Below, one piece after another: positions 1 to 8,114 of a stretch of DNA of 64,000 bases (within the stretch, counting starts at the first letter, position 1; each line of letters begins with the position of its first letter). The notes beneath the pieces were generated by a model that ran no database searches, had not been told where the DNA came from, and saw nothing but the letters and a program-made list of their open reading frames with translations. The translations under genes and the position numbers were made by a program. The stretch is from Jeotgalibacillus proteolyticus. GTDB taxonomy: Bacteria > Bacillota > Bacilli > Bacillales > Jeotgalibacillaceae. The stretch spans positions 150,013-214,012 of the forward strand of contig NZ_PREZ01000008.1 in assembly GCF_002926065.1 (NCBI RefSeq). Reading direction: 5' to 3'.

Positions 1-1
1 G

Positions 2-619
2 CAAGGAGAATATGTTTCAAGAGACCAATTAGAGAAAGGTGATTTAGTCTTCTTTAAAAGATCATCTTCTTCAACGACTCCAAACCATGTAGGTATGTAC
101 ATTGGAAATAACCAGATCATTCATATGGCTAACGAAAAACTCGATATTGTAATTTCCGATCTCGATAGTACATCCTATTACAAAGATAATTATATGACTG
201 CCAGAAGAGTCCTGCCGTCTTTACTTCCATCAAATCCGCCAACTAAAGCGGATAATATTATTGAAAATGCTTATGGCTTAATGGATGAGGTAGAAATGGG
301 CAGAGTTAATGACGAAGCATCTATGAAATTTTCGGGTGGAGGTTACGTCAATTATATTTACAAAATAAATGGAATTGATCTTGGTGCAACGTCTGTAAAA
401 GATCTCTCAGAAATAGGCAGAACTGTATCCCGTGATAACTTGGAAAAAGGGGATTTAATTTTCATAGGTTCTACACCAGGATCTACTACGCCTAGCAGGG
501 TAGCTATTTATGCGGGCGACAGCAGAATAATAGTGCCTAGTTCGGAAGGAATTAGTTCAAGGGTTCTTTTGTCTGATTATTATAGCAGCCACTATATAAC
601 AGCAAAACGCGTATTTTAA
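2..619 (+). CDS. NlpC/P60-like protein, 3' part, tandem domains
   Basis: The gene runs in from the left edge, so its start is missing. The visible part holds the end of one NlpC/P60-type domain and one complete second copy. Both copies share the block VSRD(Q/N)LEKGDL(V/I)F. NlpC/P60 proteins are Cys-His peptidases that cut cell-wall peptides. The first copy keeps the expected histidine (TPNHVGMYIG) and IIHMA. The second has FSGGGYVNYIY where the family has a D-C-S-G-F/Y motif, and PSRVAIYAG where the histidine should be. Its catalytic Cys and His are therefore replaced by Gly and Arg, so it is probably a binding or structural domain. A bidirectional terminator follows. It could belong to the neighbouring envelope-related genes, but nothing proves this. 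Confidence 0.75.
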   Translation, partial: QGEYVSRDQLEKGDLVFFKRSSSSTTPNHVGMYIGNNQIIHMANEKLDIVISDLDSTSYYKDNYMTARRVLPSLLPSNPPTKADNIIENAYGLMDEVEMGRVNDEASMKFSGGGYVNYIYKINGIDLGATSVKDLSEIGRTVSRDNLEKGDLIFIGSTPGSTTPSRVAIYAGDSRIIVPSSEGISSRVLLSDYYSSHYITAKRVF

Positions 620-657
620 TAAAAAAGTATCAAAGCTTGATCTTTTAGATAAAATAG

Positions 658-709
658 AAAGAGGCATTCGTTTGCGATATATAGCTGCGAATGCTTCTTT
701 TTATTTTAT
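658..709. terminator. Bidirectional terminator
   Basis: An inverted repeat (AGAGGCATTCG with CGAATGCTTCT) is flanked by A-rich and T-rich runs. It lies between the convergent NlpC/P60-like gene and the first YheC/D gene. A recognisable second copy sits at 1811-1853, downstream of the second YheC/D gene's decayed neighbour. Confidence 0.75.
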
Positions 710-725
710 TCAGTTAATTATATGT

Positions 726-1490
726 TTATCCCTTTAGATGCATAGAGCGTATCGCTTTAATTTGTTTTCGCATTTCCCCATTGCCGACTTTGGAGAAATT
801 GCCGACCCCAGGGCTTGTATTTATTTCAAATAATACTGGATCCATACATTTACTGATGCCAAAATCAATTCCGTATTCAATTTGTGGAACAGCTGTTGCA
901 GCTACTCCGGCTGCTATAATTGACACTTCCTTAATGCAATTAATCAGGTCATTCTTCTTTTTATCGTCCATACCTAAATGCTCTGACAACAATGTATCTA
1001 TCGTCATAAGCTCAGCTCCCCGGTGTGAGTTAATCACGCCGCTGCTGGTTGTTTCTTCGGTCGCAACCTTTCCATACATCCCTCCAATCACCCATTCTCC
1101 TTTTAGCAGCTGAACATGTACCCGAATGGATAACGGCAACCCAGTTGGAGTCAGGCTTGGAATACCCTCCTGAACAAGATATCCGCCAAATCTATTGATA
1201 GGATGCAAAACAGGTTCAAACTCCTCAATCTTTTTGACATCCATCTTTATTTTTTCTCCATTAAGAGTATAACCATTAAAACAATAGAGTCCATCCTTAT
1301 TTTTATATACTTTAAAAATTCCTTTCCCTTGCCCTCCTCTATCATTTTTTAAATAGACGCTTTCATACCGTTTCAGTAAATCAGTCAAGTTTTCAACTGT
1401 AAATAAAGCTGTTTCTGGAATGAATTTAGAAAGGGCTGGATGTTTACTTAACAGGATATATTGCAGCCACTTACCTAGTCGTTTTTTCAA
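726..1490 (-). CDS. YheC/YheD-family ATP-grasp protein, tandem copy A
   Basis: This is a 254-residue ATP-grasp protein of the YheC/YheD family, whose members were described as endospore coat-associated; their reaction is not established. The glycine-rich loop RGGQGKGIFK lies near residues 51-60, RVHVQL near 123 and the metal-binding end FEINTSPG near 221-228, so the fold looks intact. It lacks the N-terminal domain of full-length (about 450 residue) YheC/D proteins and corresponds to the ATP-grasp half only. The start is TTG, 8 bases after AAAGGAGG. It is a close tandem copy of the gene at 1871-2623, and the flanking terminator and an upstream palindrome are duplicated too. Substrate is unknown; amide-bond ligation is the family-level expectation. 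Confidence 0.85.
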   Translation of the reverse strand: MKKRLGKWLQYILLSKHPALSKFIPETALFTVENLTDLLKRYESVYLKNDRGGQGKGIFKVYKNKDGLYCFNGYTLNGEKIKMDVKKIEEFEPVLHPINRFGGYLVQEGIPSLTPTGLPLSIRVHVQLLKGEWVIGGMYGKVATEETTSSGVINSHRGAELMTIDTLLSEHLGMDDKKKNDLINCIKEVSIIAAGVAATAVPQIEYGIDFGISKCMDPVLFEINTSPGVGNFSKVGNGEMRKQIKAIRSMHLKG

Positions 1491-1517
1491 AAAAAAACCT
1501 CCTTTTCAGTTTCTGGT

Positions 1518-1534
1518 CATACAGTTATTGTATG
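1518..1534. promoter_or_regulatory. Palindrome upstream of YheC/D copy A
   Basis: CATAC and GTATG flank a 7-base centre just upstream of the ribosome site. The same element (ACATAC/GTATGT) sits at the same place before copy B. Conservation between the copies could reflect a shared operator or RNA hairpin, or only the recent duplication. Confidence 0.35.
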
Positions 1535-1633
1535 TCTATCCGCAACTCGTGCCTGGGTCTGTTTATTAGAATAATCCTTAAAAATAATTTATATTTCAAA
1601 ACACTGGACAAAGCGAATACAGCCTTAAATCAG

Positions 1634-1780
1634 TTATTCCTTCTTTTGAAACTTTGAAGCTAATGTAATCATCCCTTTTGAATACATATCCTTTAAATAG
1701 GACAATTGTATTTTCATCTACACTCTTTTTTTCCGACTTTAATAATTTTTCCTTTGAAATCAGTAACATCAATTTAATAA
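1634..1780 (-). pseudogene. Remnant of a duplicated Mur ligase gene
   Basis: This stretch is made of two pieces of the intact Mur ligase gene at 2747-4129. The right part (about 1728-1780) matches the segment around 3398-3450 (encoding DFTDFKGKIIKVGK). The left part (1634 to about 1720) matches its last codons (VDENTIVLFKG, then MYSKGM and ASKFQKKE followed by TAA). The roughly 550 bases that separate these pieces in the intact gene are absent, and the reading frame changes between and within the pieces. It sits directly upstream of YheC/D copy A, exactly where the intact Mur ligase sits relative to copy B. A short open frame through it (1596-1835) reads partly out of phase and is not expected to be functional. 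Confidence 0.88.
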
Positions 1781-1810
1781 ATAACTCAAGATTTGTTTCA
1801 TTTAAAATTG

Positions 1811-1853
1811 AAAGAAGCATTCGTTTGAGCTGCAAATGCTTCCTTTTGTTTTC
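1811..1853. terminator. Terminator, duplicate of the one at 658-709
   Basis: A hairpin of GAAGCATTCG-type and TGCAAATGCTTCC-type arms is followed by a T-rich run. Sequence and position relative to the YheC/D gene match the element at 658-709, so it was part of the duplicated unit. Confidence 0.6.
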
Positions 1854-1870
1854 TTCAGCTAATTATATAT

Positions 1871-2623
1871 TTATCCCTTTAGGTGCATAGAGCGTATCGC
1901 TTTAATTCGTTTTCGCATTTCCCCATTGCCAATTTTAGAAAAATCGCCGACCCCGGGGCTTGTATTTATTTCATATATTACCGGATTCCCAGATTGACTG
2001 ATACCAAAATCAATCCCATATTCTATTTCGGGAACAGCTGTTGAAGCCACTTCGGCTGCTATAATTGACGCTTCCTTAATGCATTTAATCAGTTCATTCT
2101 GCTCCTTTTTGTCCATACCTAAATGCTCCGACAGCAATTTATCCACTGTCATGATTTGAGCTCCCCGGTGCGAGCTGCCGGTTGTTTCTTCCGCTGCAAC
2201 CTGTCCATATATCCCTCCAATCATCCATTCTTCTTTGAGCAGCTGGACATGTACCCGAAGAGAAAATGGTAATCCATGTGAAGTTAGGCTAGGAATACCC
2301 GCCTGGACAAGATATCCGCCAAATCTATTTATTGGATGCAGCACAGCTTCGAACTCATCAACCTTTTCCACATTCATCTGTATTTTTTTCCCATTAAGAG
2401 TATAGCCATTAAAACAATAAAGCCCCTCTTGATTTTTAGTAACTTTAAAGATTCCTTTCCCTTGCCCTCCTCTATTATTTTTCAAATAGACGCTTTCATA
2501 CCGTTTCAGTAAATCAGTCAAGTTTTCAATTGTGTATAGACGTGTTTCGGGAATGAATTTAGAGATGATGGGATGTTTACTAAATAATGAATATTGCAGC
2601 CATTTACCTAGTCTTTTTTTCAA
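1871..2623 (-). CDS. YheC/YheD-family ATP-grasp protein, tandem copy B
   Basis: This 250-residue YheC/D ATP-grasp protein is a paralogue of the 726-1490 gene and is nearly collinear with it. Copy A carries a few extra residues after the EETT segment. RGGQGKGIFK, the RVHVQL strand and YEINTSPG are present, so nucleotide and metal binding look intact. The start is TTG with AAAGGAGG eight bases upstream. It lies 123 bases downstream of a free-standing Mur ligase on the same strand, suggesting co-expression of an ATP-grasp and a Mur ligase, the same pairing that is fused into one protein at 5717-7882. Function inferred: peptide-type ligation, substrate unknown. Confidence 0.85.
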   Translation of the reverse strand: MKKRLGKWLQYSLFSKHPIISKFIPETRLYTIENLTDLLKRYESVYLKNNRGGQGKGIFKVTKNQEGLYCFNGYTLNGKKIQMNVEKVDEFEAVLHPINRFGGYLVQAGIPSLTSHGLPFSLRVHVQLLKEEWMIGGIYGQVAAEETTGSSHRGAQIMTVDKLLSEHLGMDKKEQNELIKCIKEASIIAAEVASTAVPEIEYGIDFGISQSGNPVIYEINTSPGVGDFSKIGNGEMRKRIKAIRSMHLKG

Positions 2624-2648
2624 AAAAAAACCTCCTTTTAGTGTCTAG

Positions 2649-2667
2649 ACATACAGTTAATGTATGT
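2649..2667. promoter_or_regulatory. Palindrome upstream of YheC/D copy B
   Basis: ACATAC and GTATGT form a perfect 6+6 inverted repeat about 15 bases upstream of the ribosome site. It is the counterpart of the element at 1518-1534. It could be a regulator site or a short RNA hairpin. Confidence 0.35.
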
Positions 2668-2746
2668 TCAGCGGTACCCTCTGCTTGGGTAAAAATTATA
2701 TTCGATTATCAAAAACACTGATTAATATTGATCAGACTTACATGAG

Positions 2747-4129
2747 TTATTCTTTCTTTTGAAACTTTGAAGCTAAATTAACCATGCCCTTTGAATACAT
2801 ATTACCTTTGAATAGGACAATTGTATTTTCATCTACAATCTTTTTTAAGAGACGATAAACAGAGCTGCTTTTATTGATTGAGTAGACTTGCAATTCAGGA
2901 TTATTTTTCTTTGCTTGATCGGCCATAATACTTGCCAGAGTATTACCTTTCACAATAAGAATATCTACACTATGTTCAGCAATCATCTCCCCTGCCTGCT
3001 GATTAATAGTTTTCCCCCAAGATCCTAATCCTGTTATGCTTCCAACTACTGCGATTTTTTTCTTCCCTTTTCCAATTTCCTCTAACACCTTAATAGCTGC
3101 CTCTAAAGAAGTAGAGGTTAAGCTCCATGTATCATCTATCAGAACCGATCCATTTATCCCATCGACCACTTGAAGCTGCCTATCAAACTTTTGAAAGGTT
3201 TTTAGCCGTATTACGGCTTCCTGAATACCAATGCCTGTTTCATAAACCGCGGCAAGTGCGGCTAATGCATTATACACTTGATGCTCACCAAGTCCCGGCA
3301 CATATACCGGATAGCTTTGCTGGTTGTGCAAAAGATTAAAATGCATGCCGTTTTCCAGGAAATTTATGTCTGTTGCTCTAAAATCGCTCAAGTGACCTTT
3401 TCCGACTTTAATAATTTTTCCTTTGAAATCAGTAAAATCAATTTTTTTAGTATTTATGTCGTCTTGATTAATAATAAGTACACCTTTATGATCGAGGATC
3501 TTTGCCATATCCCCTTTTGCTTCAATATAGGATTCGATTGATTCGCAATGACGTAAATGATGAGCGCCAATATTGGTGATGATTCCAATTGTTGGTTTAA
3601 AATACTCCCCTGCATATAACACATCTCCAGGTGATCCAACCGCAGCTTCAAATACAGCGGCCTCGGTATCATCATCTATACTTAGCAGGTATTGCAAATG
3701 AGCAGTACGTGAATTATTGGTCTTCTTTGTAGCAGCTACTTTTTTATTCTTAGACAAAATATGCCGAATCATTTCCTTAGTAGTTGTTTTTCCAGTTGTT
3801 CCTGTTACAGCAACAACTGGAATATCAAACTGATTTCTATAGTAAGTTAGAAATTCCCAATATGCATTTTCTGTTGATTCTACTTCGATAATAGTTAAAT
3901 TCTCAAGATGCTGAGTTTTTTTGTAGTCTTTATGAGTGACAACAATTAACGGGAAAAATTCTTCTAATTCCGTCCAGTTCCTAATTGTATATTTGGCAAA
4001 GAGGATAGTATTTTTTTTGTGAATTTGCTTAAGACGATAAGCGCCATACTCGACTACTGCATCATCAGATCCCTGGATTAATTCACCATCTATGATAGTT
4101 CTAATATCTTTAACGGTAATAGGGTTCAC
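2747..4129 (-). CDS. MurF-like Mur ligase family protein
   Basis: This 460-residue ATP-dependent amino-acid/peptide ligase of the Mur superfamily shows the ATP-binding loop TGTTGKTTTK (residues about 109-118), the central-domain segment TNIGAHHLRH, the NALAALAAV helix and IDDTW in the C-terminal domain. MurF itself adds D-Ala-D-Ala in peptidoglycan synthesis, but here the context is a cluster of YheC/D ATP-grasp genes, and an accessory role is more likely. The start is GTG, with AAAGGAG about 13 bases upstream; a GAAACGTTTC palindrome lies between them. It is divergent from the ATP-grasp gene at 4413. A decayed copy of this gene is at 1634-1780. Confidence 0.85.
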   Translation of the reverse strand: MNPITVKDIRTIIDGELIQGSDDAVVEYGAYRLKQIHKKNTILFAKYTIRNWTELEEFFPLIVVTHKDYKKTQHLENLTIIEVESTENAYWEFLTYYRNQFDIPVVAVTGTTGKTTTKEMIRHILSKNKKVAATKKTNNSRTAHLQYLLSIDDDTEAAVFEAAVGSPGDVLYAGEYFKPTIGIITNIGAHHLRHCESIESYIEAKGDMAKILDHKGVLIINQDDINTKKIDFTDFKGKIIKVGKGHLSDFRATDINFLENGMHFNLLHNQQSYPVYVPGLGEHQVYNALAALAAVYETGIGIQEAVIRLKTFQKFDRQLQVVDGINGSVLIDDTWSLTSTSLEAAIKVLEEIGKGKKKIAVVGSITGLGSWGKTINQQAGEMIAEHSVDILIVKGNTLASIMADQAKKNNPELQVYSINKSSSVYRLLKKIVDENTIVLFKGNMYSKGMVNLASKFQKKE

Positions 4130-4412
4130 GGGAAACGTTTCACTCCTTTCCTTACTACTTGCATAGTATGTTTCAGCAGCTTTCTTTGCCTGTATAGATA
4201 ACTGAGGGATTAACTCAAATTTTAGAAATTATAGCCCTTTTTTCTTATAGCCCAGATCATTCTACTAATATATCAATAGTTATTAATCATATAGTCAACT
4301 TCTATATTAAATTACTGAAGTTGGTATAAATAACCACACCAATATGACTTTATTTCATAAATATATATAGACGGTTATTGATTGATTGAATTATTTATAG
4401 GGAGTGGAACTC
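4130..4412. other. Divergent intergenic region
   Basis: About 280 AT-rich bases separate the Mur ligase and ATP-grasp genes, which point away from each other, so two promoters are expected here. I see no riboswitch or other structured RNA, and no promoter clear enough to call. Confidence 0.4.
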
Positions 4413-5633
4413 TTGAAAACAATACTTTTTATAGGTACTAATAAATCCGGTTCAAGCAGAGATGCCATTTTTGCTGCTAAACGCCTTGGATTTTTTACGG
4501 TTGTATTCACTAATAACGAAAACCAAATTCAACAGAGGGACCAGTATCCTGATGTTCATAAAATGATATTTATAGATACAGACAACCTGCAAGATATGAG
4601 AGAAGAAATAAAACGCTTACGTTCGAAAGGAATGTATATTGAGACAATTGTTAGTTTTGTAGATTCATCTGTGCTCAGTGCTTCACTACTTTGTGATGAA
4701 TTTTGCAAGAACCACTTTTCATCTAGAGCCATTAAATTAATGAATAATAAGGAAGACACAAGATTGTTTTTAGAAGGTCAGCCTTATACACCTTTTTTTA
4801 CAGTTATTAAACCTGGAGAAGAAATCTCTTTTGAAACGATTTTGCCTAAGTTTACATTTCCTGTTATTGTTAAATCTCCGAATTCTACTGGCTCGAAAGA
4901 TGTCCTGCTGGCAGAAAAAGAGGAGCAGTTAAAAAATCATACCTTAATGCTGCAAGCAAAAGATCCGAATGAATCAATTATTGTAGAGGAATACATTACA
5001 GGTGACCAATACTTAGTGGAGGCAGTCGTATACAAGGAAGAGGTCATGATTGCAGGTGTTATTGAACAGGAAATAACGAAGGGGAAAAGATTTATTATAA
5101 CAGGCTATGGTGTTATGGCCGAAATACCAAAGGATATTAAAGCTGGGATTGAAGAGGTTCTTCATTCTATTGTTAAGAAATTAGAAATCATAAATGGAGC
5201 ACTGCATCTTGAATTGAGACGAAGTCCGAATGGGTGGAAGCTTATTGAAATAAACCCGAGAATTTCTGGCGGTGCAATGAATAAAATGATCCAAGCTGCC
5301 TTTGGATTCAGTTTGGTTGAAGAAACATTAAAATTGGTTTTAGGTGAAAGGCCTTCAGTAGTACCGAAACAGAAAAAATTTGTTTTTACCCAATACCAAA
5401 TTGCCTCTGAACAAGGAATTTTAGAAAGAGTGACGGGAAAGGGAAAGGCTAAAAAGTCCCCAGGGATCGTAGACGTTTATGTAAAACCCAAAAAAGGAAC
5501 TTTGCTATTCCCTCCTCTATCAATGGGACATCGATACGCCTATGTAATCGCAGCAGGTAATACGATGGACGAAGCAAAGAGATTTGCCAAAAATGCTGTA
5601 AATGAAATTAAGTTCCACCTAAAAAAAGAATAA
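4413..5633 (+). CDS. ATP-grasp ligase, L-amino-acid-ligase-like
   Basis: This protein of about 406 residues has an N-terminal Rossmann-like segment (ILFIGTNKSG), then an ATP-grasp core: PVIVKSPNSTGSKDV, EEYITGDQYLVEAVV, and the metal-binding stretch LHLELRR..LIEINPRISGG. This is the pattern of carbamoyl-phosphate-synthetase-like ATP-grasp proteins such as dipeptide-forming L-amino-acid ligases (BacD/YwfE type). The start is most likely TTG at 4413, 8 bases from GGGAG; an upstream GTG at 4404 overlaps that ribosome site. It is flanked by Mur-ligase genes on the opposite strand, and a strong terminator follows. Substrates cannot be told from sequence. Confidence 0.85.
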   Translation: MKTILFIGTNKSGSSRDAIFAAKRLGFFTVVFTNNENQIQQRDQYPDVHKMIFIDTDNLQDMREEIKRLRSKGMYIETIVSFVDSSVLSASLLCDEFCKNHFSSRAIKLMNNKEDTRLFLEGQPYTPFFTVIKPGEEISFETILPKFTFPVIVKSPNSTGSKDVLLAEKEEQLKNHTLMLQAKDPNESIIVEEYITGDQYLVEAVVYKEEVMIAGVIEQEITKGKRFIITGYGVMAEIPKDIKAGIEEVLHSIVKKLEIINGALHLELRRSPNGWKLIEINPRISGGAMNKMIQAAFGFSLVEETLKLVLGERPSVVPKQKKFVFTQYQIASEQGILERVTGKGKAKKSPGIVDVYVKPKKGTLLFPPLSMGHRYAYVIAAGNTMDEAKRFAKNAVNEIKFHLKKE

Positions 5634-5664
5634 TACCTTTAGATCTTCTATTCTTAAAGAGAAA

Positions 5665-5703
5665 AAAGGTACCCCGGGAATTTTACAATCCCGGGGTACC
5701 TTT
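5665..5703. terminator. Strong bidirectional terminator
   Basis: A 15-bp perfect stem (AAAGGTACCCCGGGA and its complement) has A and T runs on its sides, and lies between two convergent genes. Confidence 0.92.
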
Positions 5704-5716
5704 CATGTCATAGTAT

Positions 5717-7882
5717 CTATTTGAAGGTTTTCTTTAAAAATTGAATCGTTTCATACATGTTTATCCTGCTGGCACCCTTCACTAAAATAGTGTCTTCCTT
5801 TTCTACAACCGTTTTTAGAAATTCATGCATTTCTTCTTTATTATCAAAGTGATGAACACTGTTTGAAGGAAATCCCTTTAATTTCGCCTGATTACCCATT
5901 ATTTCTGTTTGATCGCCATAGGTAATAAAAAGATCAATTTCTTTCTCATACACATAGTCTCCAATTTTCCGGTATTCTGCCTCTCTTAATTTTCCCAGGG
6001 CTCTGATTTCTCCAATAACAGCTATTTTTCGGTTTTTACCGATATTTGAAAGCACATCAATTGCTGCTCTTACTCCTTCAGGATGAGAGTGAACCGTATC
6101 ATCTATTAGAGTAATATTATGCCGTCGATTATAAACGGTTAACCTCCTCGCCGGTTTATTAAATAATAACCCTGCTTGGATTTGCATTGGAGTTAAACCT
6201 AAGTGGTCTGCCACAGCAATGGCATTAAGAGCATTATATACATGATGTTCACCAAAAATAGGAATGAAAAATTTTACTTCAATTCCCTGTAGTGTCATTT
6301 TGAAATACATCCCATTTTCCGCATATTCGATTTGATAGGCTTTGTAGTCAGCCTTTGACTTAATTCCAATTGTAATGATCTTTCCTCTAAATTCTTTTGT
6401 CTCCAAATACCTGGAATTCCGATTATCCTTGTTAATAATAAGCAATCCTTCTTGATCCATTCCGTGGATTAATTCTGATTTAGCCTTAGCAATTCCTTTT
6501 ATATTGCTTTTGAATGAACCAACATGTGCAAGTCCGACATTTGTCACAATACTGATATTAGGCTTAATAATGCTGCAGTGTTTTGTTATGGTTCCAGGAG
6601 AGGACATTCCATACTCCAAGACGACTGCTTCATGAGATTTATCAATTTCAGAGGCATGAATTTCAGTATGCTGAGCCGTATTCCAATAATCCTTTGATTC
6701 AAAAGTGTTCCATTTATTTGAAAGGATAGAAGCAAGCATGGCTTTCGTGGTCGTTTTCCCGGCACTTCCTGTTATTGCGATAATTGGCATTTCACCCTTC
6801 GCTTTATTCTTTCTTTTCGCTGCTTCGATTTTCGCTTTAATTGCATCTTGGCTATTTGCCAGATATTTAGCATATCTAATAGAATTTTGGACAACATCCA
6901 TTTCTAAATAAAATGTGGGAGGACACCCTGGAAGCCAGTTTACTTCATAAATCCATATTTTTAAATTCTCGTCTAATCCAATATCAATTCCTATTTCATC
7001 AATTACCTCTCCATATAGCTGCATTTGAAGTTCATCAAGATGCTGAGCTAAAGATAATGAAAAATGTTCGAGTGTGCCCTTAATATTAGTGGCTTCTTCT
7101 CCAAATTCCTGCTTTAAAAATGGAGTTAAGTAATTGGTATACCCCCCATTATTAATGTTGGGTATAATGGAGCCTTTTGGGGCAATTCGCGGATAAATGG
7201 ATGTAATGACCCATTCGCCATGACCGTCTTTTTGAGCATGTAGTCTAAAGTCGTAAATTTGTCCTGATTTGTTAATAGATTTTATATAGGGCTGCATAAT
7301 ATACGTTTCAGCAGAAAGCCTTTCATCTATCAGGCTTCTCAGCTCATTTTTTGTATAATAACTGGAATCCGAATCCTTCGTTACCAAAAATTTATCTTTT
7401 TCAATGGATATAAAGTAGATCCCTTTTCCTTTCCTGCCGTCAAAGGGTTTAAATACAACACTTCGGAACCCTGAGAGATAGTGGAAAAATTTATCAGTAT
7501 CACTTGTAATTTTTTCTGAAGGGATTAAATAATGAGAAAAATCCTTTCCTTTTTTTAAACGCTCATAAACACTCCACTTGTTTCCGATGGAATTTGTCGT
7601 AAAAGGGATCATTTCTCTTAACCTTTGAACAACCTTTAAAGACTTTGCCAATTTATTTGGGTCACCCGCATTATAAATGACATCGGGGAAGGGCATAATT
7701 CGATCCACCCACAAGCCATGTTCTAAAACTTTCCCCTCAATAGACCTATTAGAAAAATTCACCTTGCCAGGCGTGAAGTAAAAAAACCCGACGCCTTCTG
7801 CTTTTGCGACTGCTGCAAAAGCATACGTCTTTCTTACATTGGCCGGATCTTTTCGGTGATGCAGCATCCCTATAAGTGTCAT
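5717..7882 (-). CDS. YheC/YheD ATP-grasp fused to a Mur ligase
   Basis: One protein of about 721 residues carries a complete YheC/D module followed by a Mur ligase. The N-terminal YheC/D domain starts TLIGMLHHR. The ATP-grasp core has FKPFDGRKGKG (about 144-154), YDFRLHAQ (about 210) and the end motif IYEVNWLPG (about 311-319). A lysine-rich linker (about 345-363) leads to the Mur part with TGSAGKTTTK (371-380), TNVGLAHVG, NALNAIAVA and LIDDTVHSHP. Known cyanophycin synthetases also combine an ATP-grasp and a Mur ligase, in that order, to build a peptide polymer. The start chosen is ATG 7882, because AAGGAG lies 8 bases before it and within the longer frame that begins at 7903. Product unknown. 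Confidence 0.88.
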   Translation of the reverse strand: MTLIGMLHHRKDPANVRKTYAFAAVAKAEGVGFFYFTPGKVNFSNRSIEGKVLEHGLWVDRIMPFPDVIYNAGDPNKLAKSLKVVQRLREMIPFTTNSIGNKWSVYERLKKGKDFSHYLIPSEKITSDTDKFFHYLSGFRSVVFKPFDGRKGKGIYFISIEKDKFLVTKDSDSSYYTKNELRSLIDERLSAETYIMQPYIKSINKSGQIYDFRLHAQKDGHGEWVITSIYPRIAPKGSIIPNINNGGYTNYLTPFLKQEFGEEATNIKGTLEHFSLSLAQHLDELQMQLYGEVIDEIGIDIGLDENLKIWIYEVNWLPGCPPTFYLEMDVVQNSIRYAKYLANSQDAIKAKIEAAKRKNKAKGEMPIIAITGSAGKTTTKAMLASILSNKWNTFESKDYWNTAQHTEIHASEIDKSHEAVVLEYGMSSPGTITKHCSIIKPNISIVTNVGLAHVGSFKSNIKGIAKAKSELIHGMDQEGLLIINKDNRNSRYLETKEFRGKIITIGIKSKADYKAYQIEYAENGMYFKMTLQGIEVKFFIPIFGEHHVYNALNAIAVADHLGLTPMQIQAGLLFNKPARRLTVYNRRHNITLIDDTVHSHPEGVRAAIDVLSNIGKNRKIAVIGEIRALGKLREAEYRKIGDYVYEKEIDLFITYGDQTEIMGNQAKLKGFPSNSVHHFDNKEEMHEFLKTVVEKEDTILVKGASRINMYETIQFLKKTFK

Positions 7883-8114
7883 AGCATAAACTCCTTTATT
7901 CATCTAAAAACCTACTTTATATTACATTCAGATGGTCAGTGTTTTGAAATGGACAGACGTTTACTTTTAGGTAAAAAAATAGAGCTTATAGGGATATGAA
8001 AAGGTATAGAGAAAAGGTGTTCTTTGAAAATTGTATTTAGGCATTGCTACAGGCAATCATATGAATCGTTCATATATTAATAGAAGATAATATTAATGCA
8101 TGGAGTGAATTCAT

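Noticed and set aside
1596..1835. 79-codon minus-strand open frame as a real gene
   Set aside because: It reads partly out of frame through a decayed Mur ligase copy; similarity lies in shifting frames.
8049..8079. Sporulation sigma-factor promoter before the YheC/D gene at 8115
   Set aside because: CATATATTA fits a -10, but no -35 at the right distance; too weak to list.
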